A DNA stretch of 20,287 nt from the NCBI GenBank assembly GCA_021464525.1, contig JADRCO010001320.1:1-20287 (forward strand), given 5' to 3'. Each line of letters starts with the position of its first letter. Position 1 is the first letter of the stretch. Shown one piece after another: positions 10,009-19,062 of this stretch. The stretch is from Rhizophagus sp. LPA8_4_AMF (Eukaryota; Glomeromycota; Glomeromycetes; Glomerales; Glomeraceae). The notes below the pieces were generated by a model. That model searched no databases. It was not told the origin of the DNA and was given only the letters and a program-made list of their open reading frames with translations. Made by a program: the position numbers and the translations under genes.

Positions 10009-10600
10009 CAAAAAAAGTATTTATTAAGCAAGATTTTCGTTAATAGCAAACGATCCACTTTTAATATATTTGATTGTATGATTGTATAATACAATAAATT
10101 TATAAACAAAAAGTATGCTTTATATGTACTTAACACGGAAAGTTATTAAAAATGGATGAAATATGCGAAATTGTATTGCACATTACAAAGAAAATAAAGT
10201 TAGATAAAATATTATAAGAATGTTAAATTTTGCTTTTAGTGAAGATCCAGTTAACGAAAAGAAGTATAAAAAACTTTGTAAGTTAGCCTGACAGTGGTGT
10301 TTTTAAAAGTTTCGACAAACTCTGAGTATCTCTATATGTACCTTTGAAACTCATTATTTAATTTCATTAATTGATTTATAATGATTAATGTTTCAATTTA
10401 CTGTTTTTCTATTAGAGATGTACTAGATGTACTCTTATTATTAATTAACACACCGACGTTTTTGATGGGCCCGGATATTTATTATAAGTCAACGGATTAA
10501 GTAACGAAAACGTCGATCTAATCTGGTAAATTAAATCGACATGTTTTTTACATTATTTACTTACCGAATTAGTTAATGATCGATTTCTAGGATTGAATAC
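10009..10600. other. Intergenic AT-rich region
   Basis: Apart from the possible short spliced frame at 10152-10291 I see no gene or element. CGACGTTTT near 10455 and AAAACGTCG near 10506 are inverted, but they have no TIR-like context. Confidence 0.4.
10152..10291 (+). CDS. Possible two-exon microprotein or gene relic (32 aa), unrecognised
   Basis: ATG at 10152 opens MDEICEIVLHITKKI. A 41-nt GT-AG interval (10199-10239) can be removed in frame, and the second part (NEDPVNEKKYKKLCKLA, stop at 10289-10291) is charged and coding-like. The interval is short for a fungal intron and the product is tiny, so this may be a relic of a longer protein or chance. No function can be assigned. Confidence 0.2.
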
Positions 10601-10607
10601 GCGTTAC

Positions 10608-10714
10608 TAGGTTACTAGTGATGGGACTTAAAATTATTTCAATTAATAAAATTAATAAGTTCTTATTAACTACTTATTAATAATTATTAAAAATTAAAAA
10701 AAATCCCATTACTA
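10608..10714. mobile_element. Tiny hAT-like MITE with 8-bp TSD
   Basis: Ends TAGTGATGGGA (from 10616, or TAGGTTAC then this from 10608) and TCCCATTACTA (to 10714) are inverted with one mismatch. CGCGTTAC at 10600-10607 and 10715-10722 is a perfect 8-bp duplication, GC-rich in AT-rich DNA, and hAT transposases make 8-bp duplications. The 8 bp TAGGTTAC between the duplication and the better-matching TIR is unexplained. The interior is AT-rich and partly palindromic, with no coding capacity. Confidence 0.7.
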
Positions 10715-10722
10715 CGCGTTAC

Positions 10723-11446
10723 GATATCTCTTCTCTGGTTAACATAAAGAACAAATAAACAATGATATTCAGGTACATGTTATACAATTATAATTATATG
10801 TAATCTGTAAGAAATTTTCCACAATCTAATAAATAATCCGCTCAAAATTACATGCTTCTACGATAGAGACGCGTTAGTAAAGCGATCTTGGGGTTGGAGT
10901 CCTTTCAAATTAAAAGCTTACAACTTTTTAAAATTAATATAAATTTGAGATTATTATTTTGTCTTATATTTATATTTATTATAATATTTAACTTTTTTTT
11001 TATAAAAGTCGAACGAATAAATGAAAGTCTGAAAATAATTTAAGTATTGATCGACTATACTTAGAAAATTTTTTTGATATATTTTACACTTTCGTTTTTT
11101 TCCCTATTATCTCTAAAAGAACTGTAATATATTGTATTCTGCCAGTTTAGAAATGAATTCTATACGATATTAAAGGAAAGAAATTACCTACGTTAATTAA
11201 AATGGTAATGTACAGACAAATTTTTTTTTTTTTTTTTTTTGTTAAGGGAAAAACTGATTGCTCTTAAAAAAAAAGGTAAGAAAAAAAATGTTAAATATCA
11301 CATTTAAATCATATATTAAAGAATGAAGTAAAAAAATAATTTCTTAAAACAATTATTACTTTGTCGTGGGTAAAACGAAAAAACTTGTAAATTTAAACAT
11401 AATCATAAAATAATTACTGGATATTATAACTTTTTTTTTTTTTTTT
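10723..11446. other. 3' flank of the HMG gene and intergenic region
   Basis: AT-rich, with a T-run at about 11221-11240 and another of 18 T at 11431-11448 abutting the HMG-box stop codon. No gene was identified. Confidence 0.5.
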
Positions 11447-12382
11447 TTAAGAGCTATGCAAATATGGTTGCTGATTACTATATACCCATCTAGAAGGCAT
11501 TGAAAATGATTCATCACAATAACTAGCAGGAATTTCGTAAGGAGAAATCATTTCCAAATTAGCAGAATTATTTAAAAATCTTTCTTCCTTCAATGAAGTG
11601 GAAAACATTGTAGATGCATTTAAAGAAATATCAGATGTAATAACCTCAGAGATTCTAGGATGATACATAAAAGTAGGAGAATACATTGTAGGAGTTAATG
11701 GAGTTAATGGAGTTAAAGGAGAAGACATAATATTCTGTTGATAGTGTAAATTATTATAATGATACATTTCAGAAGGAAATTGTTGAGTTAATAAATTGGC
11801 TCTTTTTTGTTTAGTTGTGTAAATTGTCTGTTCATCATCCTCAACAGGAGAAGTGAGATGATTTGAAGAGTTCCTCCTTCTGTTTCGTGAATTCGACCTT
11901 GACAATTGTTTATGTAACCATTTAACCTCATGAGCTATATCAGCATATTTCCTAATAACATAATTAGGTTCTTGTTTCCAAGCTTGAGCTGCTAAACATG
12001 AAACTTCACTCATAGAAAGATTATATCCCTGTGCACGAACTTCTCTGGAAAATTCATTACGATAAATTAGAAACTTATTCGTACATCTGGCTAGCAGTGC
12101 ACCATTTTTATTTGTTCTAATTAGATCGACCGCATTTATAGCTGGTGGAAATGGCACATGGACAGGAGCATGAAGCTGAGGTTCAGGCCTTTTAATTGCT
12201 CTTACTGGGGTTGGCTCAGTTCCATTCTCAAGAATAAATACGAGTTCCTGCTCGATTGGTCTATTATTACTTGTTTTACTATTATTATTATTATCGCCAT
12301 TATCATGATTATTATTATTATTAATGAAGTTATTCAATGTTTTTTGTGATTGATTTTGGTTGTCTGATTTTGATTCTGACAT
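11447..12382 (-). CDS. MATA_HMG-type HMG-box protein, single exon
   Basis: The frame is uninterrupted for 311 aa. The N-terminus is Asn-rich and low in complexity (residues 18-40). Then comes ELVFILENGTEPTPVRAIKR, and an HMG box at about 90-160 with the fungal mating-type-like pattern NKFLIYRNEF, SEVSCLAAQAWKQEP and YADIAHEVK. A basic patch SRNRRR (165-170) could be a nuclear signal. The C-terminus is Ser/Tyr/Asn-rich with a SPLTPLTPLTP repeat. HMG boxes bend DNA in the nucleus; MATA_HMG proteins are amplified in Rhizophagus and most are not at a mating-type locus. Targets are unknown. The start is the first ATG in frame, preceded by a pyrimidine-rich leader on the minus strand. Just past the TAA the coding strand has 16 A. 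Confidence 0.85.
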   Translation of the reverse strand: MSESKSDNQNQSQKTLNNFINNNNNHDNGDNNNNSKTSNNRPIEQELVFILENGTEPTPVRAIKRPEPQLHAPVHVPFPPAINAVDLIRTNKNGALLARCTNKFLIYRNEFSREVRAQGYNLSMSEVSCLAAQAWKQEPNYVIRKYADIAHEVKWLHKQLSRSNSRNRRRNSSNHLTSPVEDDEQTIYTTKQKRANLLTQQFPSEMYHYNNLHYQQNIMSSPLTPLTPLTPTMYSPTFMYHPRISEVITSDISLNASTMFSTSLKEERFLNNSANLEMISPYEIPASYCDESFSMPSRWVYSNQQPYLHSS

Positions 12383-12465
12383 TTTGGATTATAAAAAAAA
12401 AGGAAAGTAATAAAGGTAAAATAGGAAAAGGAAAGGAAAGAAGCAGAAAAGAAGAAAAACAACCG
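12383..12465 (-). promoter_or_regulatory. Pyrimidine-rich leader of the HMG-box gene
   Basis: On the minus strand, the roughly 80 nt before the ATG are almost all C and T (runs such as CTTTCCTTTCC). CT-rich leaders are common just upstream of fungal start codons and help support this ATG. The transcription start is not determined. Confidence 0.45.
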
Positions 12466-14774
12466 TAGAATTATTTGATCGTGATAATGATTTGTTACAT
12501 TAAAACATATAGGAAATAAATCGTGATATAACGATGGCGTAGCAGGAAATGGTTACGATTAAACTAATTGTCAAAGGCCGGAATTCTTATTATAAAAGTG
12601 TCTAAGGAAAGAATATAAACTCGTCAAATCTCGTCCTTTTATATTCAATAATTCAACGTCTTGGTACAACTTAGGGATAACAAATTTGGAAAATACAATT
12701 AGTAAAAAAGCAAGCCTTTTCTACACCATATAGTAACGGATTGTTCCGTGTTCCGTGAACATCTCTCGGTTTGCCGAATATACTTTATTCTATTTGAATA
12801 CATATAACGCGTTATGTGAAACCATTTTTTTTATTGTTGTTATTCCTTGCTGATCTTTAGGGGTAAAAAGAAAAAAAGGAAATATGAAGCCCTCAAAACC
12901 CAGGATCACGTAGAAGATATATTTATATCTTTGTACGTTTTTAAAGGGTGGTTTATCTCATTATTTGATTTGATTTAACTGATTACTCTAATAACAGATA
13001 AAGATCCAGATCCAAAATTTTATTTTTTTGTGTGCGATTAGTAAATTTTATCTCCAAATAAGTAATAATAATGAATCACTTTGCACATGTAATGTAATTA
13101 GACAACAAAAATGGCAATTGTATCACGAGTAAGTATAAAAATGCCACAATCAAAATGGATTAATGAATTTTTAGTGAATTTTACCGATTATTTTAATCTA
13201 TAAATTTTAGGTTTACAATTATGATCATCATTTTAACCAAATTTGATGTATATGACTCACAAATTTACCCCAGAAATTACTAATAGAAAATACCAAAAAT
13301 AACAGGCGTTATTATTTTTAGTTACTATTAATATTTATTATTTGATTATGTAATGCTAATCCTAGATTTTCTGCCCGACGGAAACACCATAATTAGATAT
13401 AAAAAAAAAATATATAATAACTCACAAAAATTAATTAATTTTTTTTTATTGTAAATTTAATAATTGGCTTTTTCATAATGAAAATCTTTCTTTAGATTTT
13501 AAGACTTTTTATTAAGTAGAATTTCATTTGAAAAAAATATTGGTTTAACATATAAGGAACATGAAAGGTTAGTTCCTCATGCTCATTGAGAGATCATTAT
13601 TTTGAGCTAACAAGCCAATTTAATTAAATATCATATATATCATTCAAAAATATTGAAGAATATAGAAGATTTAACTATAGGTTGAATTCTTCTCTCATTC
13701 ATTAATCTTAACCATATTTTAAATCTCTGTATGATCAAATATTATGATGAAATTTTTTTTTTATTTTAAAATATCAATATTTTCCTATTAATAACTCCAT
13801 TCTAGTATCATCAATTTTGATAAACGAAATAGATAACTGATTAATTGATTAATTGTTAATTCATAATTGTAATTGACGAATTGAGACATAAAGATGTTAC
13901 AATCATTTGTGCATTACCTCAAAATTTCACAAGTTTCACATTGAAATATTCCTATTCTCAAAATGACGTAATAGATCTTCAATTGCAAATTAGTTAGTTC
14001 CTTTTGATTGTACAATGATAGTAAATCTTTGATATCAAATACAATAGCATATGTCACGTTTATGTTCATTTTAAATTTTTATGTTCATTTTAAATTTCAA
14101 TTTTTATGTCCATTTTAAATTTCATTACATTTTCACATCTTAGTACCAATCCCGTCCAAGGGTACATTTTTTTTCAATTAATTAACTGCTTTAAAATTTC
14201 TCCAAAGTGTCATGTGTAATTTAAAGAATTTCACAATTACTGAAAAGAATGAATGCTCAAAATACGGAATTACTTACTCATTTTAGTCATAATGTACAGT
14301 ATTCTAGTTTTAAAGGTAAAAATAATTTTATGCAATTATAAAATTAAATTCAAAAATTTTTATGCTAATAGAAAATGTAGAAATTATTCATAATTATATA
14401 TGATATCTCAGTTTACGACATTTAATAAAACTTATAAATACTAACCTATCTCTGAATAATTTAAAGAAAATAATTACTCATATTGTTTCTCAAAAAAAAA
14501 CATGCTTAGTTTTACCGAATCTCAATTTAGAACTTGAATTATTAGTTAAGATGTTTTAATACTAAGTTTTAAGTAGTTTTAATATGATAGTAATTACTAA
14601 TTAATCTCATATAATACAATGCGTATAGGAACGGTTCCTAATTTCACGAATTATAAGGGTAGAAGCATCATGGAGTAAATATGATACGCATATGCAGTAT
14701 ATACAGTATATAATGAATATAATAAATGATTACGCATTTATAATATAAATGATGTTTCGATTATTTTTATTATT
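12466..14774. other. Long gene-free AT-rich region
   Basis: It includes the upstream side of the HMG gene. A 30-codon frame at 13111-13203 contains a GTAAGT-like site but no supporting homology. The only clear structure is a short tandem repeat at 14059-14124. Confidence 0.5.
14059..14124. repeat. Short tandem repeat, three copies
   Basis: TTATGTTCATTTTAAATTT-type sequence occurs three times in a row (starting about 14060, 14079 and 14104, the last with TCC for TTC), at spacings of about 19-25 bp. Confidence 0.75.
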
Positions 14775-14782
14775 CATGACAG

Positions 14783-15530
14783 TAGTGCTTCGATCCGTTT
14801 CTGATTCATCCGGATGAATCCGGATGAATCCGGATTTTTTTTTTATCCGGATATCCGGTTTTGACCCGGTTTTTGATCCGGTTGAAAAATATCCGGTTTA
14901 GAACCGCAATCCGGATGGAAATACATATGAAAAAAAATACTTAAACAAAATTTTTACATTAAAGTGTATTAAAACATTAGGGTAGACGTCAGAGATATTA
15001 AATCCGCAGAAAAAACATCTTTGAAGTTAAAATATAACAATTTTTAACATCAGAAACGTTAAATCAGCAAAATAACGTCTCCGACGTTAAAATCAATAAA
15101 ATTTAATGTCAGAGACGTTAAATCCGCAGAAAATAATGTTTCCCGACGTTAAAATAATAAGACTTTAACGTCAGTGATGTTATTTTCACGTATTTGCTGT
15201 CTCCACATCGTTAAATTCTTAATTCCAGCCCAAGTGCGTAATTCTGGCCAAAATGGGACAGGTTATATTTTTGAAGATTTCAATGATTATTATTTGGTAA
15301 ATATCAAAAGTTTTTTGATAATAAATATTGCTGAAATGCTGTACGAAGTTTATTATATGGATTATCATCATCCAGTCCGCAGTCAAAAAAATTTTATATG
15401 TAAATCCAATCCGGATTTCGGTTTCTATCCGGATTATCTGACCCGGATATAAATCCGGATCAATCCGGATCAAATCCGGATTTTTTTTTGTGTAATCCGG
15501 ATGACGGTTTTCATCCGGATCGAAGCACTA
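14783..15530. mobile_element. Non-autonomous hAT transposon with 8-bp TSD
   Basis: Perfect 15-bp terminal inverted repeats TAGTGCTTCGATCCG (14783-14797) and CGGATCGAAGCACTA (15516-15530) are flanked by the 8-bp duplication CATGACAG (14775-14782 and 15531-15538). The TAGNG start and 8-bp duplication are hAT hallmarks. Each end carries a cluster of ATCCGGAT-like palindromes, with 9 CCGG cores on the left and 8 on the right, like the subterminal repeats bound by hAT transposases. The interior holds a 61-bp tandem repeat and no transposase frame, so it would depend on a transposase made elsewhere. The perfect TIRs and TSD suggest fairly recent insertion. Confidence 0.92.
14986..15180. repeat. About 61-bp tandem repeat inside the hAT element (3.2 copies)
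   Basis: Units start at 14986, 15047, 15106 and 15168 (spacing 61, 59, 62). Each carries CGTCAGAGACGTT-like sequence followed by AAATCCGCAGAAAA, and a second inverted pair such as AACGTCTCCGACGTT. The alternating AACGTC/GACGTT blocks are themselves palindromic. Confidence 0.8.
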
Positions 15531-15538
15531 CATGACAG

Positions 15539-15960
15539 GTATTTGACCTAATAATTGTGTTAATATTAATCTGCTCTTAAAAACTAAACCTCTAATCATA
15601 TTAATTCATATTATACATACAGTTATTACAGTATAATGTGTAACTTCGTAACTTTTACAGTATACACATGTAACAACAATTAGATATGAACCTGTTTACA
15701 GTCTTGATAAATTTATTTATAATAATAATTCTACTGCCTGGTCTTAATTTAATTAAGGCATACATTTGGTATATAATATATGTTATTAATAATGCTAATA
15801 CATTATAAATTCTTTATTCCCTGATTTTAACAGCTTTTTACATAAAAGTATCCCAGTGGTCTACCTATAGATGCCACACAAATCCCAAATTATTTGGGAT
15901 TATAGCTATCAAAATAGCCAAATTAATTTAGGATTAATAAATTGCCTTTTTTGTACATCC
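15539..15960. other. Intergenic AT-rich region
   Basis: No gene seen. It contains a perfect short palindrome at 15882-15900 (ATCCCAAAT and ATTTGGGAT around one base) and a degenerate copy of the 19-bp repeat that follows. Confidence 0.5.
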
Positions 15961-16017
15961 CAAATTAATTATGGCATTCCAAATTAATTATGATATTTCA
16001 AATTAATTATAATATTT
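15961..16017. repeat. 19-bp tandem repeat, three copies
   Basis: CAAATTAATTATGGCATTC (15961), CAAATTAATTATGATATTT (15980) and CAAATTAATTATAATATTT (15999) are head to tail at an exact 19-bp period. Confidence 0.85.
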
Positions 16018-16046
16018 TAAAGGAGTTTACTATGATCATTCCATGC

Positions 16047-16298
16047 CAGTGTCACGTGATTTTTAATCTTAGCCAGAATTAAGTGATCAATATAAAAATT
16101 TTCTTTTTTGGATGATTGTGTAACTTATTTCTCCATTTTTGATGAGAAGCAAAATTTCCTTTTTGAATTGTATAATGTTATTCAATTGTACAAAAAAGGA
16201 AATTCTGGCCAGAATTATAAAATTGGGCTGAATTATTGGGATAAGGCGGGTGTGACATGAGGAGACAAATTATATATTATTAAAATCACATGACACTG
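16047..16298. mobile_element. Possible TIR element (252 bp)
   Basis: CAGTGTCACGTGATTTTTAA at the left and the reverse complement of the right end (CAGTGTCATGTGATTTTAA) match with one substitution and one indel. Inner parts also fold: TTTCCTTTTT near 16156 faces AAAAAAGGAAA near 16193. The flanks (CATGC before, ACAAA after) show no target-site duplication, so it may be an old or rearranged element. A perfect 16-bp palindrome lies inside at 16201-16216. Confidence 0.45.
16201..16216. repeat. Perfect 16-bp palindrome AATTCTGGCCAGAATT
   Basis: The sequence equals its own reverse complement. Half-site relatives occur at 16071-16080 and 16225-16234, and in other parts of the window. Confidence 0.85.
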
Positions 16299-17248
16299 AC
16301 AAAATCGTCTTCGGCAATTCATAGCAATTTTATTCTATAATTCTGACTCCATAGCAACCTTTCTGACATGTATAGCTTTATTTTAAGCCTAATTTTACTT
16401 TGTGTAATATTAATGTATAAAGATGCATAATTTTCATATATAGTATATTTGTTATATTAAATGAAATTTTTTTTTCCTGTGAATCTGTGATTTTTACAGA
16501 ATTAATATGACAGATATAGATAAAATTTTAATAAAATTCTAATTATATTATTATTAATTTCAGCCAAAATCACATATTATATGAGATTTTAAAGTTCTTA
16601 TTCTACAAATCCCTATTTTTAAGAGATATACCAATTGGATTTTAATAAAATTTATATTTATTTTTTAAAATTAATATTTAAATATATTTTAAATATGCAA
16701 AAAATTACATTTATATTATAATTAAAATCTAATTTAAGTATATTTTAAATATAATTTAAGTATTTAAGCAAAATACAAGTACATTAAAAGTATATTTTAA
16801 AACTATTTTAGTTTTAAATATAATATAAGTATATTGCAAAATTAAAATTAATACTTATTTAAGTATATTTTAATAATATTATAGTATATTTTGAAGTACA
16901 AATACTTTTTATAGGGATTATATACTTTTAATTAGTTCAAGTAGTAATACAAAAATAACTACACAGTATCTTTTTCACCAAAATCATTATTATTACTAAA
17001 AATGAAAAAAAAAGTCTATAAAATTTGAAAAAAAATAATCTAATTGTTACTTATACTACTATTTCAATAAACCTGACCCTAGTAGTCTATTTTATATATG
17101 ATAAATAATTAATTGTATTTTATACATATATCAGATAATAAAATTTTTCTTGGCAAAAACTATTAATAAATTAATGATCAGCCAAAATAACCTACATATT
17201 TTTGCTGATTTTGAATACTAATATACAAAACACAAAATATTATAGGAT
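16299..17248. other. Very AT-rich region with TATATTTTAA-type repeats
   Basis: No gene supported. Between about 16733 and 16890 the motif AAGTATATTTTAA recurs irregularly. The rest is low-complexity A/T sequence. Confidence 0.5.
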
Positions 17249-17407
17249 ATGCAATCTGAAGTAGATGATTTTAGAATAACCAATTCATTAAAATAATGCA
17301 TTGCCAAGTTTGAGATTAAGGATAATAAAATTAAGGCTGAGAATAATAAAATTAGGGCTAAGAATAATGAGTTTAAAGCTAGAGTTATAAAATTGAAAGA
17401 TAAATAA
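17249..17407 (+). pseudogene. Decayed charged coiled-coil-like coding relic
   Basis: Reading from ATG at 17249 gives MQSEVDDFRITNSLK, then a TAA at 17294-17296, then in the same frame KFEIKDNKIKAENN and KIRAKNNEFKARVIKLKDK to TAA at 17405-17407. The spaced Lys/Glu/Asn/Ile pattern resembles a coiled coil. Further stops follow quickly in this frame. The opposite strand is open here too, but gives only a hydrophobic low-complexity product, which I take as its shadow. The parent protein is not identified. Confidence 0.45.
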
Positions 17408-17837
17408 TCATAAAATGAATTAATAAGAAATTTATTATTTGTATCATAAAAAATGTAATTATGTATTAATGCTAGCAAAAGTGATCAGTATTACAAATTA
17501 TAATGTACATGTAATTTGATCAGAATTAATTGATCTGCCAAATATAATATGATACATAAATTTTTTTTTTTGCAGAATTCTTTGAATTCTTCAAATGTGT
17601 AGAATAAAGAATTTTCAGATTTTTTATATTGTCTGTAAAATAACTAAAATGCTAAATGATTCTAAAGAAATCAACCTAATTTTTATATAAATATTATTTA
17701 AAGTAACTTAACCAGCTTTTTTATTCTATTAAAATAGATATATGATAATATCTTATATTCTAAAAATACCTGTTATCACTAGAATAGACAAGTAATATTA
17801 ATCTTAAAGCAAAAGGTTTACTAAATCAAACAGTCAA

Positions 17838-17980
17838 AAAATATAATAAGAAAAAAAAGTATCAAAGGATAAAATCCAATACTAACAAATGCAAAAATTT
17901 GTTAAATTAAGAGAATGAAAAGTTGGCAAGTTACATATATTAAAGCAAGAAATGAAAAAAAGATTGAAGATCTTAAATTG
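17838..17980 (+). pseudogene. Lysine-rich possible coding relic
   Basis: Coding-like phrases appear across two frames: KKYNKKKKYQRIKSN and, after stops, IKARNEKKIEDLKL. The composition resembles the relic at 17249-17407, so both may come from one lost gene. Composition in AT-rich DNA could produce this by chance. Confidence 0.2.
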
Positions 17981-18214
17981 TAAGATTAATATAAATTATA
18001 TGAGTAAGCTATAACCAAGTCTTTATAAAAAAGTGATGAAAAAATTATTCAATTAAGCTTCAGTTGTTAGTTACCTTTTTCAAAGATATATATTAGCAAA
18101 TTTAATAAGGCGTGATATTACAAAATTTACGCCTGCAAAATATTCTGTATTTATGTTATTTATGTCATATGTTTTTTAAAACTAGATTGATTCTTTTAAA
18201 ATGTTAAAATATTG

Positions 18215-18328
18215 ATGACTTTTCTTGAAGTCACTTACAAAATTGGACTTACTACTACCTTAACAGTTGATAAGACAGAGCAACTTACAATCAAGAATCT
18301 CCTCATTGCATTAAACAATAAATACTGA
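18215..18328 (+). pseudogene. Short possible coding relic (37 aa), unrecognised
   Basis: ATG at 18215 opens a frame containing LEVTYKIGLTTTLTVDKTEQ and ending NNKY before TGA at 18326-18328. Its composition is more protein-like than the surrounding A/T DNA. No donor or acceptor ties it to other exons. Function unknown. Confidence 0.25.
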
Positions 18329-18406
18329 TAATTCTGATCTTATTTGTTGAGTTTAAGGACCTTCTGAAAATACCAATGACTAGTTATTACAATGTTTCTT
18401 CTCATA

Positions 18407-18586
18407 TTACATTAAATTTGATAAGGTCATGAGGTCATCATTATTTTCCATTATAAAGAACAAAATTCTCTGAAAATAACGTCCCAATTGAGTCCCATTT
18501 TGAACAAACTTGATATAAATAAGATTATCATATAGTGCTGCACATAGTACCTCTGGTACTATTTTAAAAAGCCAGCCTAAATTGAA
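18407..18586 (-). pseudogene. Possible coding relic on the minus strand, unrecognised
   Basis: About 60 codons without a stop read, in part, WLFKIVPEVLCAALYDN, then FVQNGTQLGRYFQRI and MENNDDLMTLSNLM to a stop at 18407. Residue use is protein-like. The frame runs into a pogo-like terminus beginning at 18589, so an insertion may have cut an older gene. No family recognised. Confidence 0.25.
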
Positions 18587-18588
18587 TA

Positions 18589-18640
18589 CAGTCAACTCTC
18601 TATATAGTCACCTCCTTTATAGTCACAATCATCTATATAG
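18589..18640. mobile_element. Pogo/Tc1-like transposon terminus
   Basis: CAGTCAACTCTCTATATAG follows a TA dinucleotide at 18587-18588, the expected target for Tc1/mariner/pogo elements. TATAGTCA repeats follow at 18613-18645, and related sequence in the same orientation appears at 19260-19287 (TATAGTCATATC). I did not find an inverted partner in the window, so length and right end are unknown. Confidence 0.4.
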
Positions 18641-18915
18641 TCATCTTAGTTGAGTGTCCCAAATTTTTACATATAAAATCTAACTTATATAGTTCCATTT
18701 TGCATATAGTTACTATCAAACCAATTTCTAAAAATCCTATATTAAAAAAATATTATATATAGTCACATAATTAATTTGTAATGATAAAAAGTTATTCATT
18801 TTGATCAGTTTATGACTATTATTAAAACTGATCAGACTAGTTTTAGAAATGATTTATACATATAAATTCACAATTTTATAATTAAATTTATAAAACATGA
18901 AATTAAAAATAATTT

Positions 18916-19025
18916 TTGACCCAGTGATCAGATTTTAATAAATTTTATATCATTAGATTTGTCTTATCAAGATGAATCTAATGGTAGTAAGATCGTCTTT
19001 CTATAATCAATATTGACAGAGATAT
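18916..19025. repeat. 110-bp direct repeat, copy 1
   Basis: It starts TTGACCCAGTGATCAGATTT and shares AATTTTATATCATTAGATT, TTATCAAGATGAATC and AATGGTAGTAAGATC with copy 2, with no length difference. Confidence 0.8.
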
Positions 19026-19062
19026 TACTCTAAAACCACTTAATAATTTTTAATTTGGAAAA

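Noticed and set aside
12158-12349. 63-codon frame opposite the HMG-box gene
   Set aside because: Antisense shadow of the Asn-rich N-terminal coding region; its Ile run is the complement of the Asn repeat.
13111-13203. 30-codon frame with a GTAAGT inside
   Set aside because: Too short and isolated, with no partner exon or recognised protein.
13545-13580. Short hairpin AGGAAC / GTTCCT
   Set aside because: Six-base arms in AT-rich DNA are expected by chance; the similar one near 5939-5954 was rejected for the same reason.
15174-15473. Overlapping 84-92 codon frames on both strands
   Set aside because: Both lie in the interior and subterminal repeats of the hAT element; neither resembles a transposase.
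15961-16017. CRISPR-like array
   Set aside because: The 19-bp units are directly adjacent with no spacers, in a eukaryotic context; this is a minisatellite.
17218-17478. 86-codon hydrophobic minus-strand frame, possible membrane protein
   Set aside because: It is the complement of the Lys/Asn/Glu-rich relic on the plus strand. Leu/Ile/Phe runs arise automatically from that composition.
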